Shown one piece after another: positions 1 to 6,294 of a DNA stretch of 7,806 nt. The DNA is from Gulosibacter massiliensis (lineage in GTDB: Bacteria > Actinomycetota > Actinomycetes > Actinomycetales > Microbacteriaceae), in assembly GCA_943325745.2 (NCBI GenBank), contig CALPQP020000033.1, forward strand, positions 1-7,806. The letters are read 5' to 3'. The notes under the pieces were generated by a model, which saw only the letters and a program-made list of their open reading frames with translations, had not been told where the DNA came from and ran no database searches. Within the stretch, counting starts at the first letter, position 1; the number at the start of each line of letters is the position of its first letter. The translations under genes and the position numbers were made by a program.

Positions 1-1035
1 AATCGCTTCGCACGGCTTGGTGACTTTTGGGACGCGGCGGTGGCGCTGGCACCGCCCGCGATACGCCCCTATCTCCACGCAATTGGTAGTGGGTCATTCG
101 ACCCGAACGACGAGGCGTTCTTGATCTTTCCCCGCGTGACCATCATTCGACGAGGGCGTGAGGTGACGACGGTGACGGTGGGTGACCCCGACAGTGTTCC
201 CGCCAATCCGCGTCGAACCATCGGCCCTGTGCCGGTTGTGGATTGGCCGCACATCGACTCGGTCTACCGCGATCGTGTTCGAGCGGCGCTTGGTCGATTG
301 GATTCCGATTTCGGGAAGGTTGTCGTCGCCCGAGCGATTACGGGACACGTCGTCACGCCGGGTGACGAACGCGCACCGTTGGGCAAACTCGCATCGAGTT
401 ATCCCGACTGTCACATTTTTGCGGTCGAAGGTCTGTGGGGCGCATCACCCGAGACGCTCGTTCGCGTTCACGACCGTCGCGTCCAGACGCGTGTTCTCGC
501 GGGTAGTGCCGCGCGCGGGGTCGACCCTCAATCCGATGCCCGCGCGGCTTCTCACCTAGCGGATAGCACCAAGGACCGGGACGAACACGAGTATGCGATG
601 CAGTCGGTTCTCACGGCTCTCGCTCCGCACTGCCGGTCAATTGTCGGTGCGTCGACACCATTCACCCTTCGATTGTCGAACGTCTGGCATCTGGCCAGCG
701 ACATCGAGGGCATCCTGCGAACCCGAACGTCAGTTCTCGACATCATCGACTCGGTGCACCCCACCGCCGCAGTCGCGGGGGTTCCAACCGACCGCGCGCT
801 TACCACAATCGCAGACATCGAAGCGATCCCCCGCGGACGCTACGCCGGTCCCGTGGGTTGGGTGGACGGCGCAGGGAACGGCGAATGGGCAATCGCGCTT
901 CGGTGCGCGCAGTGGCGCGAGACCGATATCGTCGCGCATGCCGGCGCGGGAATCATTGTTGGGTCCGACCCAGAGTCGGAATATGCCGAAACGGAACTCA
1001 AGTTCCGGCCGATCCGAGAAGCCCTGACGCTCTAG
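1..1035 (+). CDS. menF: Isochorismate synthase, MenF type (5' truncated by window edge)
   Basis: Converts chorismate to isochorismate, the entry step of menaquinone synthesis (cytoplasmic, Mg-dependent). The frame is open from base 1, so 344 residues are visible. Family members are usually about 400-450 residues, so the N-terminus is missing and the in-frame GTG at 40 is probably internal. The chorismate-binding domain is complete. Seen in visible numbering: GKVVVAR with the expected base Lys at about 106, GASPETL with the expected acid Glu at about 151, LAGSAARG near 166-173, KDRDEHEYA near 191-199, HPTAAVAG near 253-260, YAGPVGW near 281-287, and the end motif EYAETELKF near 327-335. Lys and Glu are about 45 residues apart, as in EntC/MenF. 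EntC/DhbC-type siderophore or salicylate enzymes share this fold; the adjacent menD favours a menaquinone role. The stop TAG overlaps the menD stop by 4 nt, tail to tail. Confidence 0.93.
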   Translation, partial: NRFARLGDFWDAAVALAPPAIRPYLHAIGSGSFDPNDEAFLIFPRVTIIRRGREVTTVTVGDPDSVPANPRRTIGPVPVVDWPHIDSVYRDRVRAALGRLDSDFGKVVVARAITGHVVTPGDERAPLGKLASSYPDCHIFAVEGLWGASPETLVRVHDRRVQTRVLAGSAARGVDPQSDARAASHLADSTKDRDEHEYAMQSVLTALAPHCRSIVGASTPFTLRLSNVWHLASDIEGILRTRTSVLDIIDSVHPTAAVAGVPTDRALTTIADIEAIPRGRYAGPVGWVDGAGNGEWAIALRCAQWRETDIVAHAGAGIIVGSDPESEYAETELKFRPIREALTL

Positions 1036-2714
1036 CCGCCCAGCAGAACGGCCTCGATGAGGATCGGCTCGGCCGTTTCCGTCAATGCAGACGACAACTG
1101 GCCGCGAGTTTCCACTCGGCGATCCGCGATTCCATACGCCGCGGCGAGCGCCTCAAAGTTGACGTGTTGAGGCGTGAGCATAACGGACTCAAAGTGGGCC
1201 GGATTCGCGGTTGCCTTGACGGCGAGCCCCTCAAAGATTCGCCCGCCGTTGTTGTTACAGACGATGATTTGTATCGGCCCCGCGATCAACGCGAGGGAAC
1301 TCGAATCGTAGGCGGCGGCGAGATCCCCCAGCACAAGGCGTGTGACCCCGACTGGGCCAGCCGACCGGCGTGAAGCCGAGGCAATCCCCTGAGCGGTGGC
1401 AATCGTTCCATCAATGCCCGCAAGACCGCGGTTCGAGTGAACCCGAATCGGCTTTCCGGGCAAAATCGAGTCAGCAATCCGGATGATGGACGAGGCGCCG
1501 AAAACCAACCGGTCGTGTGGCCAGGTGGCGTCCCACACCAATCTCACGATCAGGTCACTCGTCACGGGCTCTCGTTGAATTTCCATTTCCCGTCGCGCGA
1601 AGGCTGACCGCGCGGCGTGATCGTCTACGAGGCTGCCGTCAACATCCGCCGCGGGTTCAGGGTGCTGCGCGTCGAGCGAGATTCGCGATCGCCGAGCCCA
1701 CGGGATGGCCCACTCGCCGGCGATGTCGTCACCGGTTCCGGTCACGACAATCTCGTCGACTAGACGGACTCGTTCGGTCGGCCGATAGGGAACACCCTCG
1801 CCCACCTGAACCACAATCACGTCAACGTCCTCCCGCGTGCACAACTGGTCGATGACGTTCGCCAGGGTTGGGCGACCCACGACCACAACCGTATGGACGG
1901 CGTCGGTGAACTCTGGATTCATCGCGATGTTTCGATAGTCCGTGACGAGGTGCGGTCCGAAGTGCGACCCGCTCTCGATTTCGGCAAACAACGGAGCGCC
2001 CAGTTCGCGCGCCCATTTTTCGGCTTGAACACCAGCGCCAAGTCCCGCCACTACGACCACACCGACCGTGGCGTTGACTGTCACCGCGACCGACTCGCGT
2101 TCGACGACGAGGAGTTCACCGGGAAGGATTTTCTCGAGATAGCTCTCCGGTGGCTCCGACGAGAGAGGTTCGATGAATTGGGGGTTCACGTGAACAGGTC
2201 CGCGTTCGCGAAGTGCCACGGACAGCGCCTCGAACGCAACGGTCGCACCGCCCATCTCGGCGTCGACCGGGCTTTCGGCGGGGGGAACGTCGAACGTCGC
2301 TCTGGCTGCGGCCGCAAACATTCCGACGTGGAAGGTGGTTTGTCCCCCGCCCTGGGCGCGCACCGAAGCCGGGCGGTCAGCGGTGACCAGTAGCAAGGGG
2401 GTGCCTTGGTGGAACGCCTCAACGACCGCGGGGTGAAGGTTGGCCACGCTGCTTCCGGACGTTGTCACGACAACCGCGGGACGCCCCGATTCGAGTGACA
2501 GCCCGAGCGCGAGGAAGCCAGCCGCCCGCTCGTCAAGCACAACATGAAGCGTGAGCAACCCGCGCTCGGCTAATTCAGCAGCGAGCAACGCGAGTGATTG
2601 CGATCGCGACCCCGGACACACCACGACGTCGGTCACTCCGTTTTCAATGAGCGTGCGAAGAAAAGCGAGCGACCAGTTCGTCGCGTTGGACACGGCGGAC
2701 GCGTCCGACGTCAC
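1032..2714 (-). CDS. menD: 2-succinyl-5-enolpyruvyl-6-hydroxy-3-cyclohexene-1-carboxylate synthase (MenD)
   Basis: Thiamine-diphosphate enzyme joining isochorismate and 2-oxoglutarate to make SEPHCHC, the second step of menaquinone synthesis. It is 560 residues, a normal full length. The N-terminal TPP-type domain shows CPGSRSQ (33-39), VLDERAAGF (59-67) with the TPP-activating Glu at 62, TTSGSSVANLHPAVVEA (84-100) and TADRP (111-115). The C-terminal domain shows HSNRGLAGIDGTIATAQG (426-443), the TPP/metal motif from GDLAAAYD (463-470) to NNNGGRIF (487-494), and an intact end. The start is GTG (2714-2712), fused as GTGA to the stop of the upstream membrane-protein gene, with AAGGA at 2725-2721 and a 6-nt spacer. 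Translation is therefore probably coupled to that gene. The 3' end overlaps menF, convergent. Some family residues vary (CPGSRSQS against the commoner CPGSRSTP), but nothing suggests loss of function. Confidence 0.97.
   Translation of the reverse strand: MTSDASAVSNATNWSLAFLRTLIENGVTDVVVCPGSRSQSLALLAAELAERGLLTLHVVLDERAAGFLALGLSLESGRPAVVVTTSGSSVANLHPAVVEAFHQGTPLLLVTADRPASVRAQGGGQTTFHVGMFAAAARATFDVPPAESPVDAEMGGATVAFEALSVALRERGPVHVNPQFIEPLSSEPPESYLEKILPGELLVVERESVAVTVNATVGVVVVAGLGAGVQAEKWARELGAPLFAEIESGSHFGPHLVTDYRNIAMNPEFTDAVHTVVVVGRPTLANVIDQLCTREDVDVIVVQVGEGVPYRPTERVRLVDEIVVTGTGDDIAGEWAIPWARRSRISLDAQHPEPAADVDGSLVDDHAARSAFARREMEIQREPVTSDLIVRLVWDATWPHDRLVFGASSIIRIADSILPGKPIRVHSNRGLAGIDGTIATAQGIASASRRSAGPVGVTRLVLGDLAAAYDSSSLALIAGPIQIIVCNNNGGRIFEGLAVKATANPAHFESVMLTPQHVNFEALAAAYGIADRRVETRGQLSSALTETAEPILIEAVLLGG
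1047..1077 (+). terminator. Possible terminator hairpin for menF, inside the menD 3' end
   Basis: AACGGCC (1047-1053) can pair with GGCCGTT (1071-1077). An inner CGAT/ATCG pair (1055-1058 with 1063-1066) closes a GAGG loop, and TTTCC follows on the + strand. It starts 11 nt after the menF stop and lies in the last codons of menD on the other strand. The U-run is short and the bases are also constrained by menD coding, so this could be chance. Confidence 0.3.
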
Positions 2715-3061
2715 GCCGAGTCCTTGGGCGGGTTTTCACCCTCCTCGTCAAGTCGGCGAAGTTCTTCTTCGAGTCGGGCGATACGGTCATCAACCGATTC
2801 GGTCGAGAACGGACCGCTCGTCGGGCCAAGATCAACGATGTCGGTGGGTGCCGTGGGTTTTGTCGAGGAACCGCGACGACCCTTGCCCACGATGAACCAG
2901 AGGATTGCGCCAACGAGGGGTACCAGAACGACGACGACAAACCAGAGCGGTTTCGGCAGTCCGCGAATGCGAGAAGCCGGCGTCGTCGCCACATCGACGA
3001 TCGCGTACACAATGACAGCGGCAATCAGGAAAGAGCCGACTAAGAGAACGCGAGCGAGCAT
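2711..3061 (-). CDS. Small two-helix membrane protein, PLDc_N-like, upstream of menD
   Basis: A 116-residue protein with a hydrophobic N-terminal helix at about 3-22 and a second at about 39-59. A WFVVVVLVPLVGAILWF-type segment follows a short basic loop (RIRGLPKP). This pattern matches the phospholipase D nuclease N-terminal (PLDc_N) family, which despite its name has no catalytic HKD motif here. The soluble tail (about 60-116) is polar, with a charged heptad-like stretch at about 90-107 (RIARLEEELRRLDEE) that could form a short coiled coil. The two helices would probably put both ends on the same side, likely the cytoplasm. It overlaps menD by GTGA and is its only upstream partner in view. 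The function is unknown; tethering or regulating a membrane-associated process is speculation. The ATG at 3061 has no good Shine-Dalgarno but sits 6 nt after a TAGAAT box, suggesting a leaderless mRNA. Confidence 0.85.
   Translation of the reverse strand: MLARVLLVGSFLIAAVIVYAIVDVATTPASRIRGLPKPLWFVVVVLVPLVGAILWFIVGKGRRGSSTKPTAPTDIVDLGPTSGPFSTESVDDRIARLEEELRRLDEEGENPPKDSA
2721..2725 (-). promoter_or_regulatory. Ribosome binding site deciding the GTG start of menD
   Basis: AAGGA on the minus strand with a 6-nt spacer to the GTG at 2714-2712, lying inside the last codons of the upstream gene. It supports GTG as the real start and coupling across the 4-nt overlap. Confidence 0.75.
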
Positions 3062-3067
3062 TTCTTC

Positions 3068-3073
3068 ATTCTA
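3068..3073 (-). promoter_or_regulatory. -10 box of a probable leaderless promoter for the PLDc_N-like gene and menD
   Basis: TAGAAT on the minus strand fits the actinobacterial TANNNT -10 pattern. Six bases (3067-3062) separate it from the ATG at 3061, so a start at the usual distance falls on the A of ATG. No GGAGG-like site precedes that ATG. No clear -35 is visible, which is common for this promoter class. Confidence 0.55.
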
Positions 3074-3092
3074 GGCGCGGTCGGCGGGCGCA

Positions 3093-3098
3093 TACGAT
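3093..3098 (+). promoter_or_regulatory. -10 box of a probable leaderless promoter for the DUF4229-like gene
   Basis: TACGAT on the plus strand fits TANNNT and ends exactly 6 nt before the ATG at 3105, the same geometry as the opposing promoter. No Shine-Dalgarno lies upstream. This favours the ATG at 3105 over the GTG at 3102, which would be too close to the box to be transcribed from its normal start point. Confidence 0.55.
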
Positions 3099-3104
3099 GT
3101 AGTG

Positions 3105-3359
3105 ATGAGCCCGTGGATCACCTACACACTCGCCCGTCTCGGGTTTTTCGCTGCATCACTCGTCATCCTCCTCCTCGTCGGAACAGGGTGGATTTGGGGA
3201 GCCATCTTTGCGACCTTGATTTCCTTCGCTCTTTCTGTGCTTCTTCTCGGTGGGCTGCGCCAGCGCATCGCGAGTGACATTCAACGCCGTGTCGAAAAAC
3301 CCACCACCGACATCGATTCGGACGTTGAAGACGATCAGATTGATTCGGCGAAGAACTAA
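3105..3359 (+). CDS. Small two-helix membrane protein, DUF4229-like
   Basis: An 84-residue protein with two adjacent hydrophobic helices at about 8-25 and 29-50. The turn between them is tight (GTGWIWG), so it looks like a membrane hairpin. A basic patch follows (LRQRIASDIQRRVEK, about 51-65), then an acidic tail (DIDSDVEDDQIDS). Size, layout and the acidic tail resemble the actinobacterial DUF4229 family, which has no known function; I assign it by recall, not by a search. The GTG at 3102 is an alternative start adding one residue, but the -10 spacing favours the ATG. It is transcribed away from the PLDc_N-like/menD pair and its TAA overlaps the regulator stop by 4 nt on the other strand. 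Presence beside menaquinone genes hints at, but does not prove, a link to the respiratory membrane. Confidence 0.8.
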   Translation: MSPWITYTLARLGFFAASLVILLLVGTGWIWGAIFATLISFALSVLLLGGLRQRIASDIQRRVEKPTTDIDSDVEDDQIDSAKN

Positions 3360-4126
3360 GTCAGGAACCCGCGCAACAAAGAGGCCGACCCCTCGAGGTG
3401 CGCGCGCATCGCGGCCTCGGCGTCGTCAGGTCGCCCCGAAAGAATCGCCATAACGATGGTTTCGTGTTGTACGTTCGAGTGCGCGATGTTGGGCGGCAGT
3501 AGCGGAATCTCGTCGAGCAGTTCGTTGACCTTCACTCGGGATTGAGCGATCTGGGTGACCAAGGAATTCGATCCCGCCATTTCGGCTATCTGCAGGTGCA
3601 AACGGGAATCGAGACGCCGATAATCCTCGACCGTCGCGCTGGCCGTCTCCTGATGCACCGACCACAAGCGTTCTCTCGCTTCCCCGGTGAGATTACCCAT
3701 CGCCGCCTGATACGCCGCTCCCGGCTCGAGCACGGCGCGCAGCACGAGAACGTCATGAATGTCCGACACGGTGAAGTGCTGTCGTTCGATGACATCCCCG
3801 TCCCGCCCGATGACAATGGGTCCGGCGGGAATCGTGTCGGCGACGAACGTGCCGCCGTATCGACCGCGCCGAATCGATAGATAGCCCGCTTCCGACAATG
3901 ACGCAATCGCGTCCCGAACGGTGTCGCGTGAGATTTCGAGCATCGTGGCGAGTTCGCGCTCGGGCGGCAGCTGTTCACCGGGGTGAATCAACCCGAGGCG
4001 AATCGTCTGGAGGATTCGTTCGACCGTCTCTTCGTAGGTGTTCCCCCCGCGAATGGGTTTGAGGAGCAGCGATCGGTCGAAACCGACCGCCGCCACCGAC
4101 TCATTATCCGAGAGGTCGAAATCCAT
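3356..4126 (-). CDS. FadR-family GntR transcriptional regulator with FCD domain
   Basis: A 256-residue DNA-binding repressor or activator, probably for the operon it ends. The winged helix-turn-helix spans about 28-97 and carries the GntR signature LPPERELA (53-60), the recognition-helix stretch ISRDTVRDAIASL (65-77) and the wing GRYGGTFV (88-95). The all-helical FCD effector domain spans about 120-250. Its metal-ligand set looks complete: Asp173 and His177 (D-SRLH), His221 (QHETIV) and His243 (RAHLEG). FCD domains of this type usually bind a metal and a carboxylate ligand, so a pathway acid such as a gamma-glutamyl amino acid is a reasonable effector (inference). The ATG lies 5 nt after the SDR stop without a good Shine-Dalgarno, suggesting reinitiation and modest expression. 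The N-terminal 27 residues precede the fold. The stop overlaps the opposing DUF4229-like gene by 4 nt. Confidence 0.93.
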   Translation of the reverse strand: MDFDLSDNESVAAVGFDRSLLLKPIRGGNTYEETVERILQTIRLGLIHPGEQLPPERELATMLEISRDTVRDAIASLSEAGYLSIRRGRYGGTFVADTIPAGPIVIGRDGDVIERQHFTVSDIHDVLVLRAVLEPGAAYQAAMGNLTGEARERLWSVHQETASATVEDYRRLDSRLHLQIAEMAGSNSLVTQIAQSRVKVNELLDEIPLLPPNIAHSNVQHETIVMAILSGRPDDAEAAMRAHLEGSASLLRGFLT

Positions 4127-4131
4127 GTCAG

Positions 4132-4920
4132 TTAGACCGGAGTGACGTATGCGCCCGAAATTCCACCATCGACGAGGAACGTCGAGCCGGTGATGAACGA
4201 CGCGTCGTCGCTCGCGAGGAACGCCACGGCCGCCGCGAGCTCTTCCGGCCGAGCGAAACGTCCGACGGGTATGTGGACGAGTCGACGCTGAGCTCGCTCG
4301 GGGTCCTTGGCAAACAGCTCCTGCAACAACGGCGTATTGACGGGTCCGGGGCAGAGCGCGTTGACACGGATTCCTTGGCGAGCGAACTGAACGCCGAGTT
4401 CACGGCTCATGGCGAGAACGCCACCCTTGCTCGCGGTGTACGAAATCTGGCTCGTGGCGCTTCCCAAGACCGCAACGAAGGACGCGGTGTTGATGATCGA
4501 TCCGCTTCCCTGTTTGGTCATGTGCCGAAGTACCGCGCGACAGCACAGGTACACGCTCTTGAGGTTCACGTCCTGAACCTTCTGCCATGCGGGTAGTTCG
4601 GTCGTTTCGATCGAGTCATCATCGGGCGGCGAGATTCCGGCGTTGTTGAATGCGATGTCGACTCGGCCGTGCAGGCGAACCGTCTCGTCAAACAGGTGGT
4701 TGACCTGGTCCTCATCGGCAACATTGACCTGGATGAACGTGCCCTCGAGTTCCTCGGCTGCCGCTGTTCCCGATTTCGGGTCCATGTCGCCGATGACGAT
4801 GATTGCACCTTCGGCACGCATGCGCTTAGCGGTCGCAAGACCGATTCCGCTCGCGCCGCCGGTAATGACCGCGACCTTGCCTTTCAGGCGTTGGGTGAGA
4901 TCGATTTTTTCAATGGACAT
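4132..4920 (-). CDS. SDR-family NAD-dependent alcohol/ketone oxidoreductase
   Basis: A classical short-chain dehydrogenase of 262 residues, complete. Seen in order: cofactor motif TGGASGIG (20-27), an acidic residue at the end of the second strand (Asp45 in VIGDMD), NNAG (92-95), and a catalytic tetrad of Asn119, Ser147, Tyr161 and Lys165 (YTASK). The PGPVNTPL turn (191-198) and the C-terminal VDGG (250-253) follow. An Asp in that position normally selects NAD(H) over NADP(H), which suits a catabolic oxidation. Sequence alone does not tell the substrate, and such proteins are often labelled 3-oxoacyl-ACP reductase by default. Between an aldehyde dehydrogenase and the pathway regulator, it may oxidise a gamma-glutamylated alcohol to the aldehyde used by its neighbour (inference). 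The start ATG has AAAGGAA at 4932-4926 and a 6-nt spacer. Confidence 0.93.
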   Translation of the reverse strand: MSIEKIDLTQRLKGKVAVITGGASGIGLATAKRMRAEGAIIVIGDMDPKSGTAAAEELEGTFIQVNVADEDQVNHLFDETVRLHGRVDIAFNNAGISPPDDDSIETTELPAWQKVQDVNLKSVYLCCRAVLRHMTKQGSGSIINTASFVAVLGSATSQISYTASKGGVLAMSRELGVQFARQGIRVNALCPGPVNTPLLQELFAKDPERAQRRLVHIPVGRFARPEELAAAVAFLASDDASFITGSTFLVDGGISGAYVTPV

Positions 4921-4925
4921 GGTTG

Positions 4926-4932
4926 TTCCTTT
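4926..4932 (-). promoter_or_regulatory. Ribosome binding site of the SDR gene
   Basis: AAAGGAA on the minus strand in the 18-nt gap after the aldehyde dehydrogenase stop. Its AAGGA core (4931-4927) is 6 nt from the ATG at 4920 and fixes the SDR start. Confidence 0.7.
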
Positions 4933-4938
4933 CCGGGA

Positions 4939-6294
4939 TTAGTCCGCTGGGATGAAAACGTTTTTTTCTTCCGTGAAGTGAAGGGGTGCGTCGGGGCCAA
5001 GTTCGCGTCCGAGTCCCGACTGCTTGAATCCGCCGAACGGCGTGTTGTACCGAACGGACGAGTGCGAGTTGACCGAGAGGTTGCCGCTCTCGACCGCTCG
5101 TGAGACGCGGATGGCGCGCCCTACATCACGGGTCCAAATCGACCCAGAGAGCCCGAATTCCGTAGCGTTCGAGATGGCAATCGCGTCGGCCTCGTCGTCG
5201 AACGCGTGCACGGTGACGATCGGACCAAAGATCTCGTCGGTCATGCACGGGTCATCAAGCCCGCGGGACAGGGCCACGGTCGGAGCGAACCAGTTGCCCG
5301 GCCCTTCCGGCGCGCTTCCGCGGAAAGCGATGTCGGCTTTGTCCAAGTAGGCGCTCACTGATTCGAGGTGCTTCGCGTGAACAAGCGGGCCGACCTCGGT
5401 CGAATCCTTCGTCGGATCGCCGACAACGACCCCTTTGACCGCGGTTTCGAACTTCTCCATGAACTCATCGAGGACCGACTTCTGAACGAGGATGCGGCTG
5501 CGCGCACAGCAGTCCTGACCAGCGTTTTCGAACACCGAATACGGTGCCGTCGCGGCCGCCTTGTCCACATCGGCGTCGGCAAAAACGATGTTCGCGCTCT
5601 TGCCGCCGAGCTCCAGGGTCACTCGTTTGATTTGGTCGGCAGCTCCCCGCATGACACTCTTGCCCACCTCGGTCGAACCCGTGAACACGATTTTGCGAAC
5701 ATTGGGGTTCGTGATGAAGCGTTCACCGACGACGCTTCCCTTTCCGGCCAGCACCTGAAACAGTCCGTCCGGCAGGCCCGCGTCGCGGCCCAGTTCTGCC
5801 AGTCGAAGGCTCGACAGCGGCGTCCATTCCGCCGGTTTGAGAACGACCGCGTTTCCCGCGGCGAGCGCCGGAACGAACCCCCACGATGCGATGGTCATCG
5901 GGAAGTTCCACGGAGTGATGATTCCGACGACCCCGAGAGGCTCGTTGAAGGTGATGTCGATTCCGCCGGCAACAGGAATCTGCTTGCCCAGCATGCGTTC
6001 CGGGGATGCCGAATAATAGTCGAGCACGTTTCGCACGTGCGTCGCTTCCCAGCGCGCCTGACCGATGGGGTGTCCCGAGTTGCGCACCTCAATCTGGGCG
6101 AGGGTCTCGATGTCAGCCTCGACTGTCCGAGCGAATGAGCGAAGAGCCTCCGCTCGCTCGGCGGGGGCGAGAGCCGCCCACTTCCGCTGGGCCTGCCCGG
6201 CACGTGCAATCGCGTCGTCGGTTTCGTCAACCGTCGCGTGTTCGACCGTCTCCATCTCGTCGCCGGTGGCGGGATTAATGATCGTGTAACTCAT
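4939..6294 (-). CDS. NAD(P)-dependent aldehyde dehydrogenase, PuuC-like role
   Basis: Oxidises an aldehyde to a carboxylate, here probably a gamma-glutamylamino-aldehyde. It is 451 residues, a little shorter at the N-terminus than the usual 470-500, but all core motifs are present. These are TPWNFPM with oxyanion Asn130, LKPAEWTP with cofactor-binding Lys153, FTGSTEVGK (204-212), LELGGKS with general base Glu228, GQDCCARSR with nucleophile Cys262 and a second Cys263, EIFGP with Glu354, and PFGGFKQSGLGRE (419-431). The chosen start is the ATG at 6294: it has GAGGAG at 6306-6301 with a 6-nt spacer and forms an ATGA overlap with the upstream hydrolase stop. The frame stays open to an ATG at 6378, but those 28 extra residues (basic, unlike any ALDH N-terminus) lie inside the hydrolase gene and are rejected. 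The exact substrate is unknown. Confidence 0.95.
   Translation of the reverse strand: MSYTIINPATGDEMETVEHATVDETDDAIARAGQAQRKWAALAPAERAEALRSFARTVEADIETLAQIEVRNSGHPIGQARWEATHVRNVLDYYSASPERMLGKQIPVAGGIDITFNEPLGVVGIITPWNFPMTIASWGFVPALAAGNAVVLKPAEWTPLSSLRLAELGRDAGLPDGLFQVLAGKGSVVGERFITNPNVRKIVFTGSTEVGKSVMRGAADQIKRVTLELGGKSANIVFADADVDKAAATAPYSVFENAGQDCCARSRILVQKSVLDEFMEKFETAVKGVVVGDPTKDSTEVGPLVHAKHLESVSAYLDKADIAFRGSAPEGPGNWFAPTVALSRGLDDPCMTDEIFGPIVTVHAFDDEADAIAISNATEFGLSGSIWTRDVGRAIRVSRAVESGNLSVNSHSSVRYNTPFGGFKQSGLGRELGPDAPLHFTEEKNVFIPAD

Noticed and set aside
40..42. GTG as the menF start
   Set aside because: The frame is open upstream to base 1, with family-like residues continuing. The protein would be far shorter than its family. 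It is better read as truncated by the window.
858..1373. 171-codon + strand frame bridging the menF and menD 3' ends
   Set aside because: It lies out of frame in menF and antisense in menD, has very high Arg content and no family resemblance.
1893..2393. 166-codon open frame on + strand opposite menD
   Set aside because: It is antisense to well-conserved MenD, with no ribosome site or recognisable motif. Composition suggests a shadow.
3381..3418. GAGGCCG/CGGCCTC inverted repeat as a terminator after the DUF4229-like gene
   Set aside because: The loop is 24 nt, no T-run follows and it lies in the regulator coding sequence. Chance is sufficient at this GC content.
5368..6138. 256-codon open frame on + strand opposite the aldehyde dehydrogenase
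   Set aside because: It is fully antisense to a gene with all ALDH motifs, is rich in Arg and Asp, and shows no recognisable domain. It is typical of GC-biased codon shadows.
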